Source: Thermoleophilaceae bacterium (GTDB lineage: Bacteria > Actinomycetota > Thermoleophilia > Solirubrobacterales > Thermoleophilaceae). Taken from it: a stretch of 8,888 bases of DNA. Below, piece by piece: positions 1 to 5,805 of the stretch. The notes under the pieces are model-generated. The model was not told where the DNA came from. It made no database searches and saw only the letters and a program-made list of their open reading frames with translations. Positions within the stretch are counted from its first letter, which is position 1. Each line of letters begins with the position of its first letter. The position numbers were made by a program, and so were the translations under genes. The stretch covers positions 1 through 8,888 of the forward strand of contig JACCXP010000006.1 in the NCBI GenBank assembly GCA_013696905.1, given 5' to 3'.

Positions 1-2
1 CG

Positions 3-410
3 CTCCTGCGCGTGTCCGTCGGCGCGGTCTTCTTCGGCTTCGGGCTGCTGAAGTACTTCCCTGGCACGAGCCCGGCCGAGGATCTCACGCTCAAGACGAC
101 CGAGCTGCTCACGTTCGGTCTCGTCCCTGGCTCGGTCGCGCTCGTGGGCGTCGCGACGCTCGAGTGCTTCATCGGCCTGTGTCTGCTGACTGGGCGCCTG
201 ATGCGGCTCGCGGTCTGGCTGCTGGTCCTCCAGCTCGTCGGGATCCTCTCGCCGGTCGTGCTGCTTCCCGAGCGCCTCTTCGGCGGGCCGGGCTACGCGC
301 CGACACTGGAGGGCCAGTACGTCCTCAAGGACATCATCCTCGCCACCGCGGCGATGGTGATCGCCGCGGTCAGCTTTCGCGGCGGGCGAATCGTGCGCGA
401 CGAGCCCTGA
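3..410 (+). CDS. DoxX-like integral membrane protein (5' end cut by window)
   Basis: The reading frame is open from the window edge, so the true start probably lies upstream. A GTG at 12 is in frame but would fall inside the first hydrophobic helix. The visible 135 residues hold about four hydrophobic segments: the opening stretch with FFGFGLLKYFPG, a second around SVALVGVATLECFIGLCLL, a third LAVWLLVLQLVGILSPVVLL, and a fourth DIILATAAMVIAAVSF. The four-helix layout, the small size, the phrase GLLKYFPGTSPAEDL after helix 1 and GYAPTLEGQYVLKD before helix 4 are typical of DoxX-like proteins as I remember them. Members are inner-membrane proteins, some tied to thiosulfate or quinone redox chemistry or oxidative stress, but most are uncharacterised. 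No substrate can be inferred. It ends 59 bases before the SDR gene, which has its own promoter-like element, so co-transcription is uncertain. Confidence 0.72.
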   Translation, partial: LLRVSVGAVFFGFGLLKYFPGTSPAEDLTLKTTELLTFGLVPGSVALVGVATLECFIGLCLLTGRLMRLAVWLLVLQLVGILSPVVLLPERLFGGPGYAPTLEGQYVLKDIILATAAMVIAAVSFRGGRIVRDEP

Positions 411-455
411 TCCGCCCCTGAGCGGGTAAGGGCCCCGGCCGCCCCGAGGCGGGGG

Positions 456-461
456 TAGGAT
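456..461 (+). promoter_or_regulatory. candidate -10 element for the SDR-ilvD pair (near-leaderless)
   Basis: TAGGAT fits the TAnnnT pattern of actinobacterial -10 elements and ends 8 bases before the ATG at 470. Transcription would therefore start at or within a few bases of the start codon, giving a leaderless or nearly leaderless mRNA. No AGGAGG-like site sits at normal spacing before this ATG, apart from the G-run and AGGA that form the element itself. No recognisable -35 hexamer is present 16-18 bases upstream. The same GCGGGGG-TAGGA context recurs before the gene at 3867. This is inference from sequence only. Confidence 0.35.
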
Positions 462-469
462 CGCCGCCC

Positions 470-1222
470 ATGTCGGCCGCCCTCTCCGATCGCGTCGCGC
501 TCGTCACGGGCGGCGCGCAGGGCATCGGCCAGGCGATCGCTGGGCGACTCGCTCGCTCGGGTGCGAGCGTCGTGGTGGTCGATCGGGACGGCGAGGGCGC
601 GGAGCGCGCCGCGAAGGCGTTGCGCGACGAGGGACTCGTCGCGCGCTCGACAGTCGCCGACGTCACGCGCGCAGCCGATGCCGACGCGATGGTGGCCGAG
701 GCGCTCGAGCACGAGGGCAGCCTCGACATCCTCGTCAACAATGCCGGCATCACCGGTCCGACGGCGCCGATCTGGGAGCTCGCCGACGAGGACTGGCTCA
801 GGGTGATCGAGGTGAACCTGACCGCTCTCTTCTACGCGAGCCGGGCGGCCATCCGGCCGATGCGCGAGCGCGGCAGCGGGGTGATCGTCACGGTCGCCTC
901 GATCGCCGGCAAGGAGGGCAACCCCAACCTGATTCCCTACTCGGCCTCCAAGGCGGGCGCGATCGGGCTCACAAAGGCTCTCGCCAAGGAGGTCGTCAAG
1001 GAGGGGATCCGGGTCAACTGCGTCGCCCCCGCGGTGATCGAGTCGCCGTTGCTCGCCGGGATGAGCCAGGAGACGATCGACTACATGACCGAGCGGATCC
1101 CGATGGGGCGCGTGGGCACGCCAGACGAGGTGGCGGCGGTCGTCCACTTCCTTGTGTCAGACGACGCGAGCTTCGTGACCGCACAGTGCTACGACGTAAG
1201 CGGGGGGAGAGCGACCTACTGA
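470..1222 (+). CDS. Short-chain dehydrogenase/reductase, probably NAD-dependent, sugar-acid dehydrogenase-like
   Basis: This is a complete 250-residue classical SDR. Visible motifs are the Rossmann cofactor loop TGGAQGIG (residues 13-20), Asp38 after strand 2 (acidic, favouring NAD over NADP), NNAG at 90-93, and the catalytic tetrad Asn116, Ser144, Tyr157, Lys161 in YSASK. The enzyme should oxidise a secondary alcohol or reduce a ketone in the cytoplasm. The segment KEGNPNLIPYSASKAG and the C-terminal CYDVSGGRATY recall 2-keto-3-deoxy-L-rhamnonate or -fuconate 4-dehydrogenases. That is from memory; FabG-like 3-oxoacyl reductase activity or another polyol substrate is the alternative. The stop codon overlaps the start of the IlvD-family dehydratase by one base, so the two products are probably made in equal amounts and may act in sequence. 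ATG 470 is chosen because the Rossmann strand begins at residue 8, as in the family. Confidence 0.9.
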   Translation: MSAALSDRVALVTGGAQGIGQAIAGRLARSGASVVVVDRDGEGAERAAKALRDEGLVARSTVADVTRAADADAMVAEALEHEGSLDILVNNAGITGPTAPIWELADEDWLRVIEVNLTALFYASRAAIRPMRERGSGVIVTVASIAGKEGNPNLIPYSASKAGAIGLTKALAKEVVKEGIRVNCVAPAVIESPLLAGMSQETIDYMTERIPMGRVGTPDEVAAVVHFLVSDDASFVTAQCYDVSGGRATY

Positions 1223-1224
1223 TG
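1204..1224 (+). promoter_or_regulatory. Translational coupling site: ribosome binding site plus TGATG stop-start overlap
   Basis: The SDR stop TGA (1220-1222) shares its final A with the ATG of the dehydratase (1222-1224). A purine-rich GGGGAGAG at 1204-1211, inside the last codons of the SDR gene, lies 10 bases before the ATG and can serve as ribosome binding site. This arrangement decides the dehydratase start. A GTG at 1186 in the same frame would add 12 unfamiliar residues (MLRRKRGESDLL) and overlap the SDR by 37 bases. Confidence 0.75.
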
Positions 1225-2931
1225 AATCACGCAGATGGCGGCAACGGCCGCGGCAAGCACGACGGCATGCTCGATGCGCTCGAGCGGGCGCCCGCCCGTT
1301 CGCACTACTGGGCGATGGGCCTGACCGACGAGGACCTGCGCAAGCCGCTGATCGCGGTAGCGACCACATGGTCGGAGACGATGCCCTGCAACATGAACCA
1401 GCGGCGCCTGGCCGAGCACGTCAAGGCCGGGATCCGCGCGGCGGGCGGTACGCCGTTCGAGTTCAACACGATCGCGGTGTCTGACAACCTCGGCATGGGA
1501 ACGGAGGGACAGCGCACGTCGCTCGTCTCGCGCGAGGTGATCGCGGACTCGATCGAGCTCGTCGGGCGCGCCCAGCCCTTCGACGGCATCGTCTGTCTCG
1601 TCGGCTGCGACAAGACGGGCCCGGGCGCCGTGATGGCGCTCGCCCGCCTCGACCTGCCCGCCGTCGCGCTCTATAGCGGCTCCATGGCCGCCGGGCGCTG
1701 GCGCGGGCGCGACGTGACGATCCAGGACATGTGGGAGGCCCTCGGCCAGGAGGCGGTCGGCGAGCTCGCCGCGGCCGACGTGCTCGAGCTCGAGCGGGTG
1801 GCCTGCCCGGGGGCGGGCACGTGCGCGGCGCAGTACACGGCCAACACGATGGGCCAGACGCTCGACTTCCTCGGCATGTCCCCGTTCGGCCCGGGCGACA
1901 TCCTCGCCACCGATCCCGCCAAGGAGGGGGCGGCCGAGGGCATCGGCGCGCTCGTCATGGACGTCGTCGCCCGTGATCTTCGCCCCTCCGCGATCCTCAC
2001 CCACGCGGCGCTCACCAACGCGATCACGGCGCTCGTGGCCTCTGGCGGCTCGACGAACGGCGTGCTGCACCTGCTCGCGATCGCGCGCGAGGCCGGGGTG
2101 GAGCTCTCGATCGACGAGTTCGACCGCATCGCGGCCCGGGTCCCGATCATTACCGACCTGAAGCCGACCGGGCGCTTCGTGGCCGCCGACTTCGCGCGCG
2201 CCGGGGGCACGCCCGTGGTCCTGAAGGAGCTCGTCGAAGCAGGGCTGATGGAGGAGGGCGCCCTCAACGTCGATGGGCGCACCGTCGGCGAGATCGCGGC
2301 CGGCGTGCCATCGGGGGCCGGCGGCGAGGTGATCCGCAGCGTCGCCGCCCCGGCGAAGTCGGGCGCGCAGTTCGCGATCCTGCGCGGCAACCTCGCCCCC
2401 GAGGGATGCGTGCTGAAGCTCTCCGGCGCCGCCGAGGAGGTGCACCGCGGGCCCGCGCGCGTGTTCGACGGCGAGCGCTCGTGCTCGGCCGCGATCCGGG
2501 CGGGAGCGATCAAGCCGGGCGACGTGGTGGTCCTCCGCTACGAGGGGCCGGCCGGTGGCCCGGGGATGCGCGAGATGCTCGCCGTCACGGCGGCGCTCGT
2601 CGGCCGCGGTCTCGGCGAGAGCGTCGTGCTCGTCACCGACGGTCGCTTCAGCGGCGTCACGCGCGGGCTGATGATCGGCCACGTGGCGCCCGAGGCCGCC
2701 CACGGCGGTCCGCTCGCGGCGGCGCGCGACGGCGACACGATCGAGATCGACATCCCCGGCCGAGAGCTGCGCCTGCTCGTCGACGACGCCGAGCTCGACG
2801 CCCGGCTGCTCGACTGGGAGCCGCCGACGCCGCTCTATCCCTCGGGCGTGCTCGGGAAGTACGCGGGCAGCGTCGGCTCCGCCTCGGACGGGGCCGTCAC
2901 ATCGGCGGCACCGCTGAGGCAGCCGGCTTAG
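1222..2931 (+). CDS. ilvD: IlvD/EDD-family dehydratase, dihydroxy-acid dehydratase-like
   Basis: A 569-residue protein, the usual length of the family. These enzymes use an Fe-S cluster to remove water from a 2,3-dihydroxy acid, giving a 2-keto acid. DHAD does this in valine, isoleucine and pantothenate synthesis. Seen here: Cys56 (TMPCN), Cys129 in CDKTGPGAVMA with the Lys that is carbamylated in the family, Cys201 (CPGAGTC), the metal-binding GGPGMREM stretch and TDGRFSGVT near the end. Both classic ILVD_EDD signatures are met. FNTIAVSD, SLVSREVIADSIE and SGGSTNGVLHLLAIA point to DHAD rather than to pentonate dehydratases. Departures from common DHADs are CAAQYTANTM in place of the usual CGGMFTANTM or similar, and NLGMGTEGQ in place of ISMGHEG. 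No ilvB, ilvN or ilvC is nearby. The one-base overlap with a sugar-acid-like SDR suggests it could be a second IlvD paralogue acting on a sugar acid. The family call is secure; the substrate is not. Confidence 0.85.
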   Translation: MNHADGGNGRGKHDGMLDALERAPARSHYWAMGLTDEDLRKPLIAVATTWSETMPCNMNQRRLAEHVKAGIRAAGGTPFEFNTIAVSDNLGMGTEGQRTSLVSREVIADSIELVGRAQPFDGIVCLVGCDKTGPGAVMALARLDLPAVALYSGSMAAGRWRGRDVTIQDMWEALGQEAVGELAAADVLELERVACPGAGTCAAQYTANTMGQTLDFLGMSPFGPGDILATDPAKEGAAEGIGALVMDVVARDLRPSAILTHAALTNAITALVASGGSTNGVLHLLAIAREAGVELSIDEFDRIAARVPIITDLKPTGRFVAADFARAGGTPVVLKELVEAGLMEEGALNVDGRTVGEIAAGVPSGAGGEVIRSVAAPAKSGAQFAILRGNLAPEGCVLKLSGAAEEVHRGPARVFDGERSCSAAIRAGAIKPGDVVVLRYEGPAGGPGMREMLAVTAALVGRGLGESVVLVTDGRFSGVTRGLMIGHVAPEAAHGGPLAAARDGDTIEIDIPGRELRLLVDDAELDARLLDWEPPTPLYPSGVLGKYAGSVGSASDGAVTSAAPLRQPA

Positions 2932-2971
2932 GTTCCATCCGGCGTGCCGCCTAGCGTCCAGGGCCACCGGC

Positions 2972-3778
2972 ATGGCCCCAACGGTTCCTCGTCCCCAGCG
3001 CGACATCCGGCGCCGGCTTCGGTCGTCGCTGGCGTTCGTGCTCGCGGCTGCCGTCGGGGCCCTGCTCGCGCTCGGCCCCGCCGCGAGCCTCGCCGAGGAG
3101 AAGGGCGGAGGAGCGACCACCGACGGCACCACTACGCCCCCGGGCAGCACGAGCACCGGCGGATCGACCTCCACCACCGGGTCGAGCACCGCGAGCCCGA
3201 CCACCACGACGCTGCCGCGGGTCACGACGACGGTGCGCGTGCCCAGCCGTCGGCCCAGGCCGAAGCCCGCGCCGAAGGCATCGCCGGCTCCCATGGCCGT
3301 ACCCGCTCCGCCGGCGCCCGGCAACCCCGGCACCACTGCGACCGGGGGCGAGGACAGCAGCTTCGGGTCGAGCGGCTCGGCTCCGTCCGGCGCCTCGGTG
3401 TCGTTCATCACCCCGTTTCCAGTCGTCCGGATAGCGGGCTCGCTGACGCGTGGCGGCGTCCGCATCCGGCTGCTCACCGTGCGTGCCCCTGTCGGGACCA
3501 CCGTGGCAGCTCGCTGTCTGGGAGAAGGCTGCCCGCGCGCGCTCGGGCGACGCGCGCTGTCGCTTCGGGTCGCCCGCAGCGGTCGACCGGTGCGTCTCAA
3601 GGCGATGCAGCGCGGCTTTCGCTCCGGCGTCCGGCTGGAGATCCACGTCAGCAGGTCCGGCCTCTACGGCAAGTACACGCGCTTCCGCATCCGGCGGGGA
3701 CAGGCGCCGGCGCGCACCGACATGTGCCTGTCGCCGACCGCGGCCGCTCGGCCCGCCCGCTGCCCGGGGGCGCGTTGA
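2972..3778 (+). CDS. Secreted protein with Thr/Ser/Pro linker and four-Cys C-terminal domain (copy 1)
   Basis: A 268-residue exported protein of unknown function. Residues 1-17 are Arg-rich, 18-40 are a hydrophobic signal segment, and a likely signal peptidase site follows ASLA (38-41). Residues about 45-145 are low-complexity: first Thr/Ser/Gly, then Pro/Arg/Lys and Ala/Pro. Residues 148-264 form a basic domain starting PFPVVRIAG and ending after GKYTRFRIRRGQAPAR, with Cys182, Cys187, Cys252 and Cys264. The cysteines could form two disulfides outside the cell. The same domain makes up the end of the next gene. I remember similar IGKYTRF-type domains as common in hypothetical proteins of Solirubrobacterales but know no function. 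The linker resembles cell-wall-spanning or O-glycosylated stalks. The start ATG at 2972 has only a weak ribosome site (CAGGG, 2959-2963) and lies 40 bases after ilvD, so read-through transcription from ilvD is possible. Confidence 0.8.
   Translation: MAPTVPRPQRDIRRRLRSSLAFVLAAAVGALLALGPAASLAEEKGGGATTDGTTTPPGSTSTGGSTSTTGSSTASPTTTTLPRVTTTVRVPSRRPRPKPAPKASPAPMAVPAPPAPGNPGTTATGGEDSSFGSSGSAPSGASVSFITPFPVVRIAGSLTRGGVRIRLLTVRAPVGTTVAARCLGEGCPRALGRRALSLRVARSGRPVRLKAMQRGFRSGVRLEIHVSRSGLYGKYTRFRIRRGQAPARTDMCLSPTAAARPARCPGAR
3413..3763 (+). repeat. Four-Cys domain, copy 1 of a tandem paralogous pair
   Basis: This encodes residues 148-264 of the first secreted protein. It aligns without gaps to 4425-4775; my hand count is about 59 identical residues of 117. 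An 18-base identical stretch (GGCAAGTACACGCGCTTC) sits at 3668-3685 and again at 4680-4697. Confidence 0.85.
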
Positions 3779-3817
3779 TCGGACGGCCCCTCTCTCGAAG
3801 TTCGTGTTAAATGCGGC

Positions 3818-3845
3818 TTGCATGGAGCGCGCGGGGGGGTAGGAC
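3818..3845 (+). promoter_or_regulatory. Candidate promoter for the second secreted protein gene
   Basis: TTGCAT (3818-3823) and TAGGAC (3840-3845) are separated by 16 bases, a workable -35/-10 pair for a housekeeping sigma factor, although each departs from consensus. Transcription from about 3852 would give a short leader that still contains the ribosome binding site at 3855-3862. The intergenic space also holds one of the few AT-rich spots here (GTTAAAT, 3806-3812), which could be an alternative -10. Inference from sequence only. Confidence 0.35.
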
Positions 3846-3854
3846 GCTCGCTAC

Positions 3855-3862
3855 GGGAGGGG
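3855..3862 (+). promoter_or_regulatory. Strong ribosome binding site for the GTG start at 3867
   Basis: GGGAGGGG lies 4 bases before GTG 3867, close to the anti-Shine-Dalgarno complement. It is the clearest ribosome binding site in the window and supports the GTG start. The start is also supported by the basic N-terminus and signal segment that follow. Confidence 0.65.
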
Positions 3863-3866
3863 ACGG

Positions 3867-4796
3867 GTGAAGCGCAGAGGGGCTGAGGAAGGACGCATAC
3901 GGGATCGGGCGCTCGTCGCAACCGTTGCGTCGGCGGTCGCGTTCGGGATCCTGTTCGGGCTGGTGCCGGGCGCCGCGGGCCAAGCCGGGGTCCTCGACCA
4001 GACTGTCTCAGATCCCCTCGGGTCGGTCGCTCCCTCGACGAGCACGCCTCGACCGCCCGCCGTCACGGCGCCCGTCAGCATGACGGTCGACCAGGTCAGC
4101 GGCCAGAACACGACGACTGTCCCCAACGCCACCGGCCACGCGACGACGACGGTGAAGGACAGGACCGGCAACGTGATCTCCCCCACCACCACCGCGAGCC
4201 CGACCGCGCCTGTGGGAACCGCCACGGGCACCTCCGGCGCCCCTGGCACACCCGCCGCCGCGGGCACGCGCGGCACCTCAACCGTGACCGGCTCGCCGGG
4301 CACGACGATCCTGCTGCCCAGTGGTGCCACGCAGGTGCTGACCTCCGCGACGCCGCTGCCGTCCGGCACGCGCTTCGACACGGTGGGGCGCCCGCCGCCT
4401 CCCGCCGGGCCGGACGTGATGAAGCCCTTCCCGGTCGTCCGCATCGCCGGGACGCTCACCCGCCGCGGCGCGACGATCCGCGTCCTGTCGGCGCGCGCAC
4501 CCGGCGGCTCGTTCGCCGCCGCCCGCTGTCGCGGGCGCAACTGCCCACCGATCGAGGCGCGCAGCACCGTACGGGCCCGCTCCGCCCAGAGCAGCGGGCG
4601 CATTCGCTTCCGTGTGCTTCAGCGCACCTACCGTGCCGGAGTCGTGCTGCGCGTCTACGTGACTGCGCCCGGCAAGTGGGGCAAGTACACGCGCTTCGAG
4701 ATCCGCAAGGGGCGCGCCCCGGCGCGCAGGGACCTGTGCATGAAGCCGGGCGACCGGCGTCGACCCACGCCCTGCGCGGCGATCCCTAAGAGCTGA
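3867..4796 (+). CDS. Secreted protein with Thr/Ser/Pro linker and four-Cys C-terminal domain (copy 2)
   Basis: A 309-residue paralogue of the preceding gene, function unknown. The N-terminus is charged (MKRRGAEEGRIRDR), followed by a hydrophobic signal segment at about 15-38 with a likely cleavage after GAAG or GQA. Residues about 45-180 are a low-complexity Thr/Ser/Pro/Gly/Ala linker, longer and less basic than in copy 1, ending in a Pro run. The C-terminal domain (187-303) again starts PFPVVRIAG, contains GKYTRFEIRKGRAPAR, and has Cys221, Cys226, Cys291 and Cys303. Cys spacing is identical to copy 1: C-x4-C-x64-C-x11-C. Selection has kept the domain while the linkers diverged, apart from the shared phrase TASPT. 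Separate promoter-like signals suggest independent expression. Possible roles are cell-envelope binding, surface stalk or adhesion; none can be shown from sequence. Its 3' end converges on the deacetylase gene with an 18-base gap. Confidence 0.8.
   Translation: MKRRGAEEGRIRDRALVATVASAVAFGILFGLVPGAAGQAGVLDQTVSDPLGSVAPSTSTPRPPAVTAPVSMTVDQVSGQNTTTVPNATGHATTTVKDRTGNVISPTTTASPTAPVGTATGTSGAPGTPAAAGTRGTSTVTGSPGTTILLPSGATQVLTSATPLPSGTRFDTVGRPPPPAGPDVMKPFPVVRIAGTLTRRGATIRVLSARAPGGSFAAARCRGRNCPPIEARSTVRARSAQSSGRIRFRVLQRTYRAGVVLRVYVTAPGKWGKYTRFEIRKGRAPARRDLCMKPGDRRRPTPCAAIPKS
4425..4775 (+). repeat. Four-Cys domain, copy 2 of a tandem paralogous pair
   Basis: This encodes residues 187-303 of the second secreted protein and is the gapless counterpart of 3413-3763. 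The upstream linkers share only short matches, such as the 15-base in-frame match ACCGCGAGCCCGACC at 3188-3202 and 4191-4205. Confidence 0.85.
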
Positions 4797-4810
4797 CCGC
4801 GGGGCGGCTC
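4790..4810. terminator. Possible small hairpin between convergent genes
   Basis: CCGC-GGG-GCGG (4797-4807) can form a 4-bp stem, extended by GAG/CTC (4790-4792 with 4808-4810) across a 4-base bulge. It lies exactly between the two convergent stop codons, where a bidirectional terminator would be expected. There is no U-tract and the stem is short, so support is weak. Confidence 0.22.
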
Positions 4811-4814
4811 GTGT

Positions 4815-5729
4815 CTAGAGCGGTCGCGGCGCGCGCATCCGCTCGCCGGCCACCGCGACCGTCGCCATGTTGATGTCGACGGTGTCGCGCACGTCGTCGG
4901 CGTAGCCGCCGGCGAGCACGACCGCGACGACGACGCCCGCGGCGAGCAGGCGGTCGAGCACGAGCTCGTCGCGGGCGCGCAGCCCGGCCTTCGTGAGCGC
5001 GAGGCGTCCGAGGCGGTCGCCTTGCCACGGATCGGCGCCGGCGAGATAGAAGGCTAACTCCGCGCGCGACCGCTCGAGGCCGATCCCGAGTGCGTCGTCG
5101 AGGGCCGCGAGGTACTCGCCGTCGCCCGTGCCGCTCGGCAGGTCGATGTCGAGGTCCGACGGGATGCGGGTGAAGGGATAGTTGCGCGCGCCGTGCAGCG
5201 AGAGGGTGAACACCTCGGGCTCAGTGGCGAATATCTGCGCCGTGCCGTCGCCCTGGTGCACGTCGCAGTCGACGACGAGGACGCGCCCGGCGAGGCCGTC
5301 GCGGCGCAGCAGCGTCGCAGCCACGGCCACATCGTTGACCAGGCAGTAGCCGCGCGAGACCGCCCGCCCGGCGTGGTGGGTGCCTCCGCCGAGATTCATG
5401 CCGACGCCGTCCTCGAGCGCGTCGCGCGCCGCCTCGACGGTGCCCTGGGTTGAGTGGCGTGCCCGGTCGACGAGCCCGGGCGACCACGGCAGCCCGAGCG
5501 CCTGCTGCTCGCGCCGGGTCATCGCACCCGTGCGGATGCGCTCGAGCAGCGCCCGTTCGTGCACGAGCTCGAGCTCGGCCCACCCGACCGGCCCGGGCTC
5601 GCGTACGTCGCCGCGGGCGACGAGGCCCTCGGCGACCACGCGCTCGCGCAGCAGGCGGTACTTGCCGAGCGGGAAGCGGTGCCCGCCCGGCAGGGGGAAC
5701 GTGAAGCGATCGTGGGACCAGACGCGCAT
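4815..5729 (-). CDS. Histone deacetylase family (arginase/deacetylase fold) Zn-dependent hydrolase
   Basis: A complete 304-residue protein, about the usual size for bacterial deacetylase-like enzymes. Visible active-site features are the His pair His118-His119 in GGGTHHAG; Zn ligands Asp156 and His158 in DCDVHQGDGT and Asp233 in AGADPWQGD; and the transition-state Tyr276 in LAGGY. All catalytic positions are intact. The family removes acetyl groups from lysines, polyamines or other amides. The opening FPLPGGHRFPLGKYRLLRERV and the segment GYCLVNDVAVAA resemble class IV (HDAC11-like) bacterial members rather than AcuC; this is from memory. The enzyme should be cytoplasmic, and its substrate is unknown. 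No acetyltransferase or acetyl-CoA synthetase gene is adjacent to fix the role. It is transcribed divergently from the aminotransferase, with ATG (complement of 5727-5729) as start. The ribosome site before it is weak. Confidence 0.88.
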   Translation of the reverse strand: MRVWSHDRFTFPLPGGHRFPLGKYRLLRERVVAEGLVARGDVREPGPVGWAELELVHERALLERIRTGAMTRREQQALGLPWSPGLVDRARHSTQGTVEAARDALEDGVGMNLGGGTHHAGRAVSRGYCLVNDVAVAATLLRRDGLAGRVLVVDCDVHQGDGTAQIFATEPEVFTLSLHGARNYPFTRIPSDLDIDLPSGTGDGEYLAALDDALGIGLERSRAELAFYLAGADPWQGDRLGRLALTKAGLRARDELVLDRLLAAGVVVAVVLAGGYADDVRDTVDINMATVAVAGERMRAPRPL

Positions 5730-5759
5730 GGCTCTGACCGACTACGCGGGCGGCCCGCT

Positions 5760-5777
5760 GGGCGCCGAAAGGCGCTC
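5760..5777 (+). other. GNRA-tetraloop hairpin in the divergent intergenic region
   Basis: GCGCC (5762-5766), loop GAAA (5767-5770), GGCGC (5771-5775) form a perfect 5-bp stem. It extends to 7 bp through a G-U pair (5761/5776) and a G-C pair (5760/5777). GAAA is a GNRA loop, stable and often a tertiary-contact element in RNA when read on the + strand. It lies 28 bases before the aminotransferase start. It could be a leader element, a DNA operator, or chance in GC-rich DNA. Confidence 0.35.
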
Positions 5778-5789
5778 CTGGTCGTTCGC

Positions 5790-5795
5790 TATCGT
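5790..5795 (+). promoter_or_regulatory. Weak candidate -10 element before the aminotransferase-serA pair
   Basis: TATCGT matches TAnnnT and ends 10 bases before ATG 5806, which would give a leader of only a few bases. This agrees with the lack of a ribosome binding site before that ATG. No -35 hexamer is evident; the expected position falls on the hairpin at 5760-5777. If this promoter is real, the hairpin is not in the transcript and would act, if at all, as DNA. Confidence 0.25.
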
Positions 5796-5805
5796 CGCCT
5801 CCGCC

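Noticed and set aside
412..452. Two small hairpins (CCGC/GCGG at 412-425, CCGCC/GGCGG at 439-452) as a terminator after the DoxX-like gene
   Set aside because: Stems of only 4-5 bp, no U-tract, and G/C runs make such pairings frequent by chance.
2941..2951. GGCG-TGC-CGCC hairpin between ilvD and the first secreted gene
   Set aside because: Only 4 bp with a 3-base loop and no T-tract; not supportable as a terminator.
3113..3220. Thr/Ser-rich repeats in the secreted protein linkers considered as a tandem DNA repeat or CRISPR-like array
   Set aside because: No fixed unit length or spacer structure; it is codon-level low complexity within a coding frame.
1216..3600. Very long antisense open frame (794 codons) opposite the dehydratase and first secreted gene
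   Set aside because: Its translation is an Arg/Ala/Gly/His-rich string with no motif, and it lies opposite a gene with complete family signatures. Such frames are common opposite G/C-third-position genes.
5380..5805. N-terminal extension of the aminotransferase frame upstream of 5806
   Set aside because: Most of it lies antisense to the deacetylase coding sequence and looks compositional; the family N-terminus begins at 5806.
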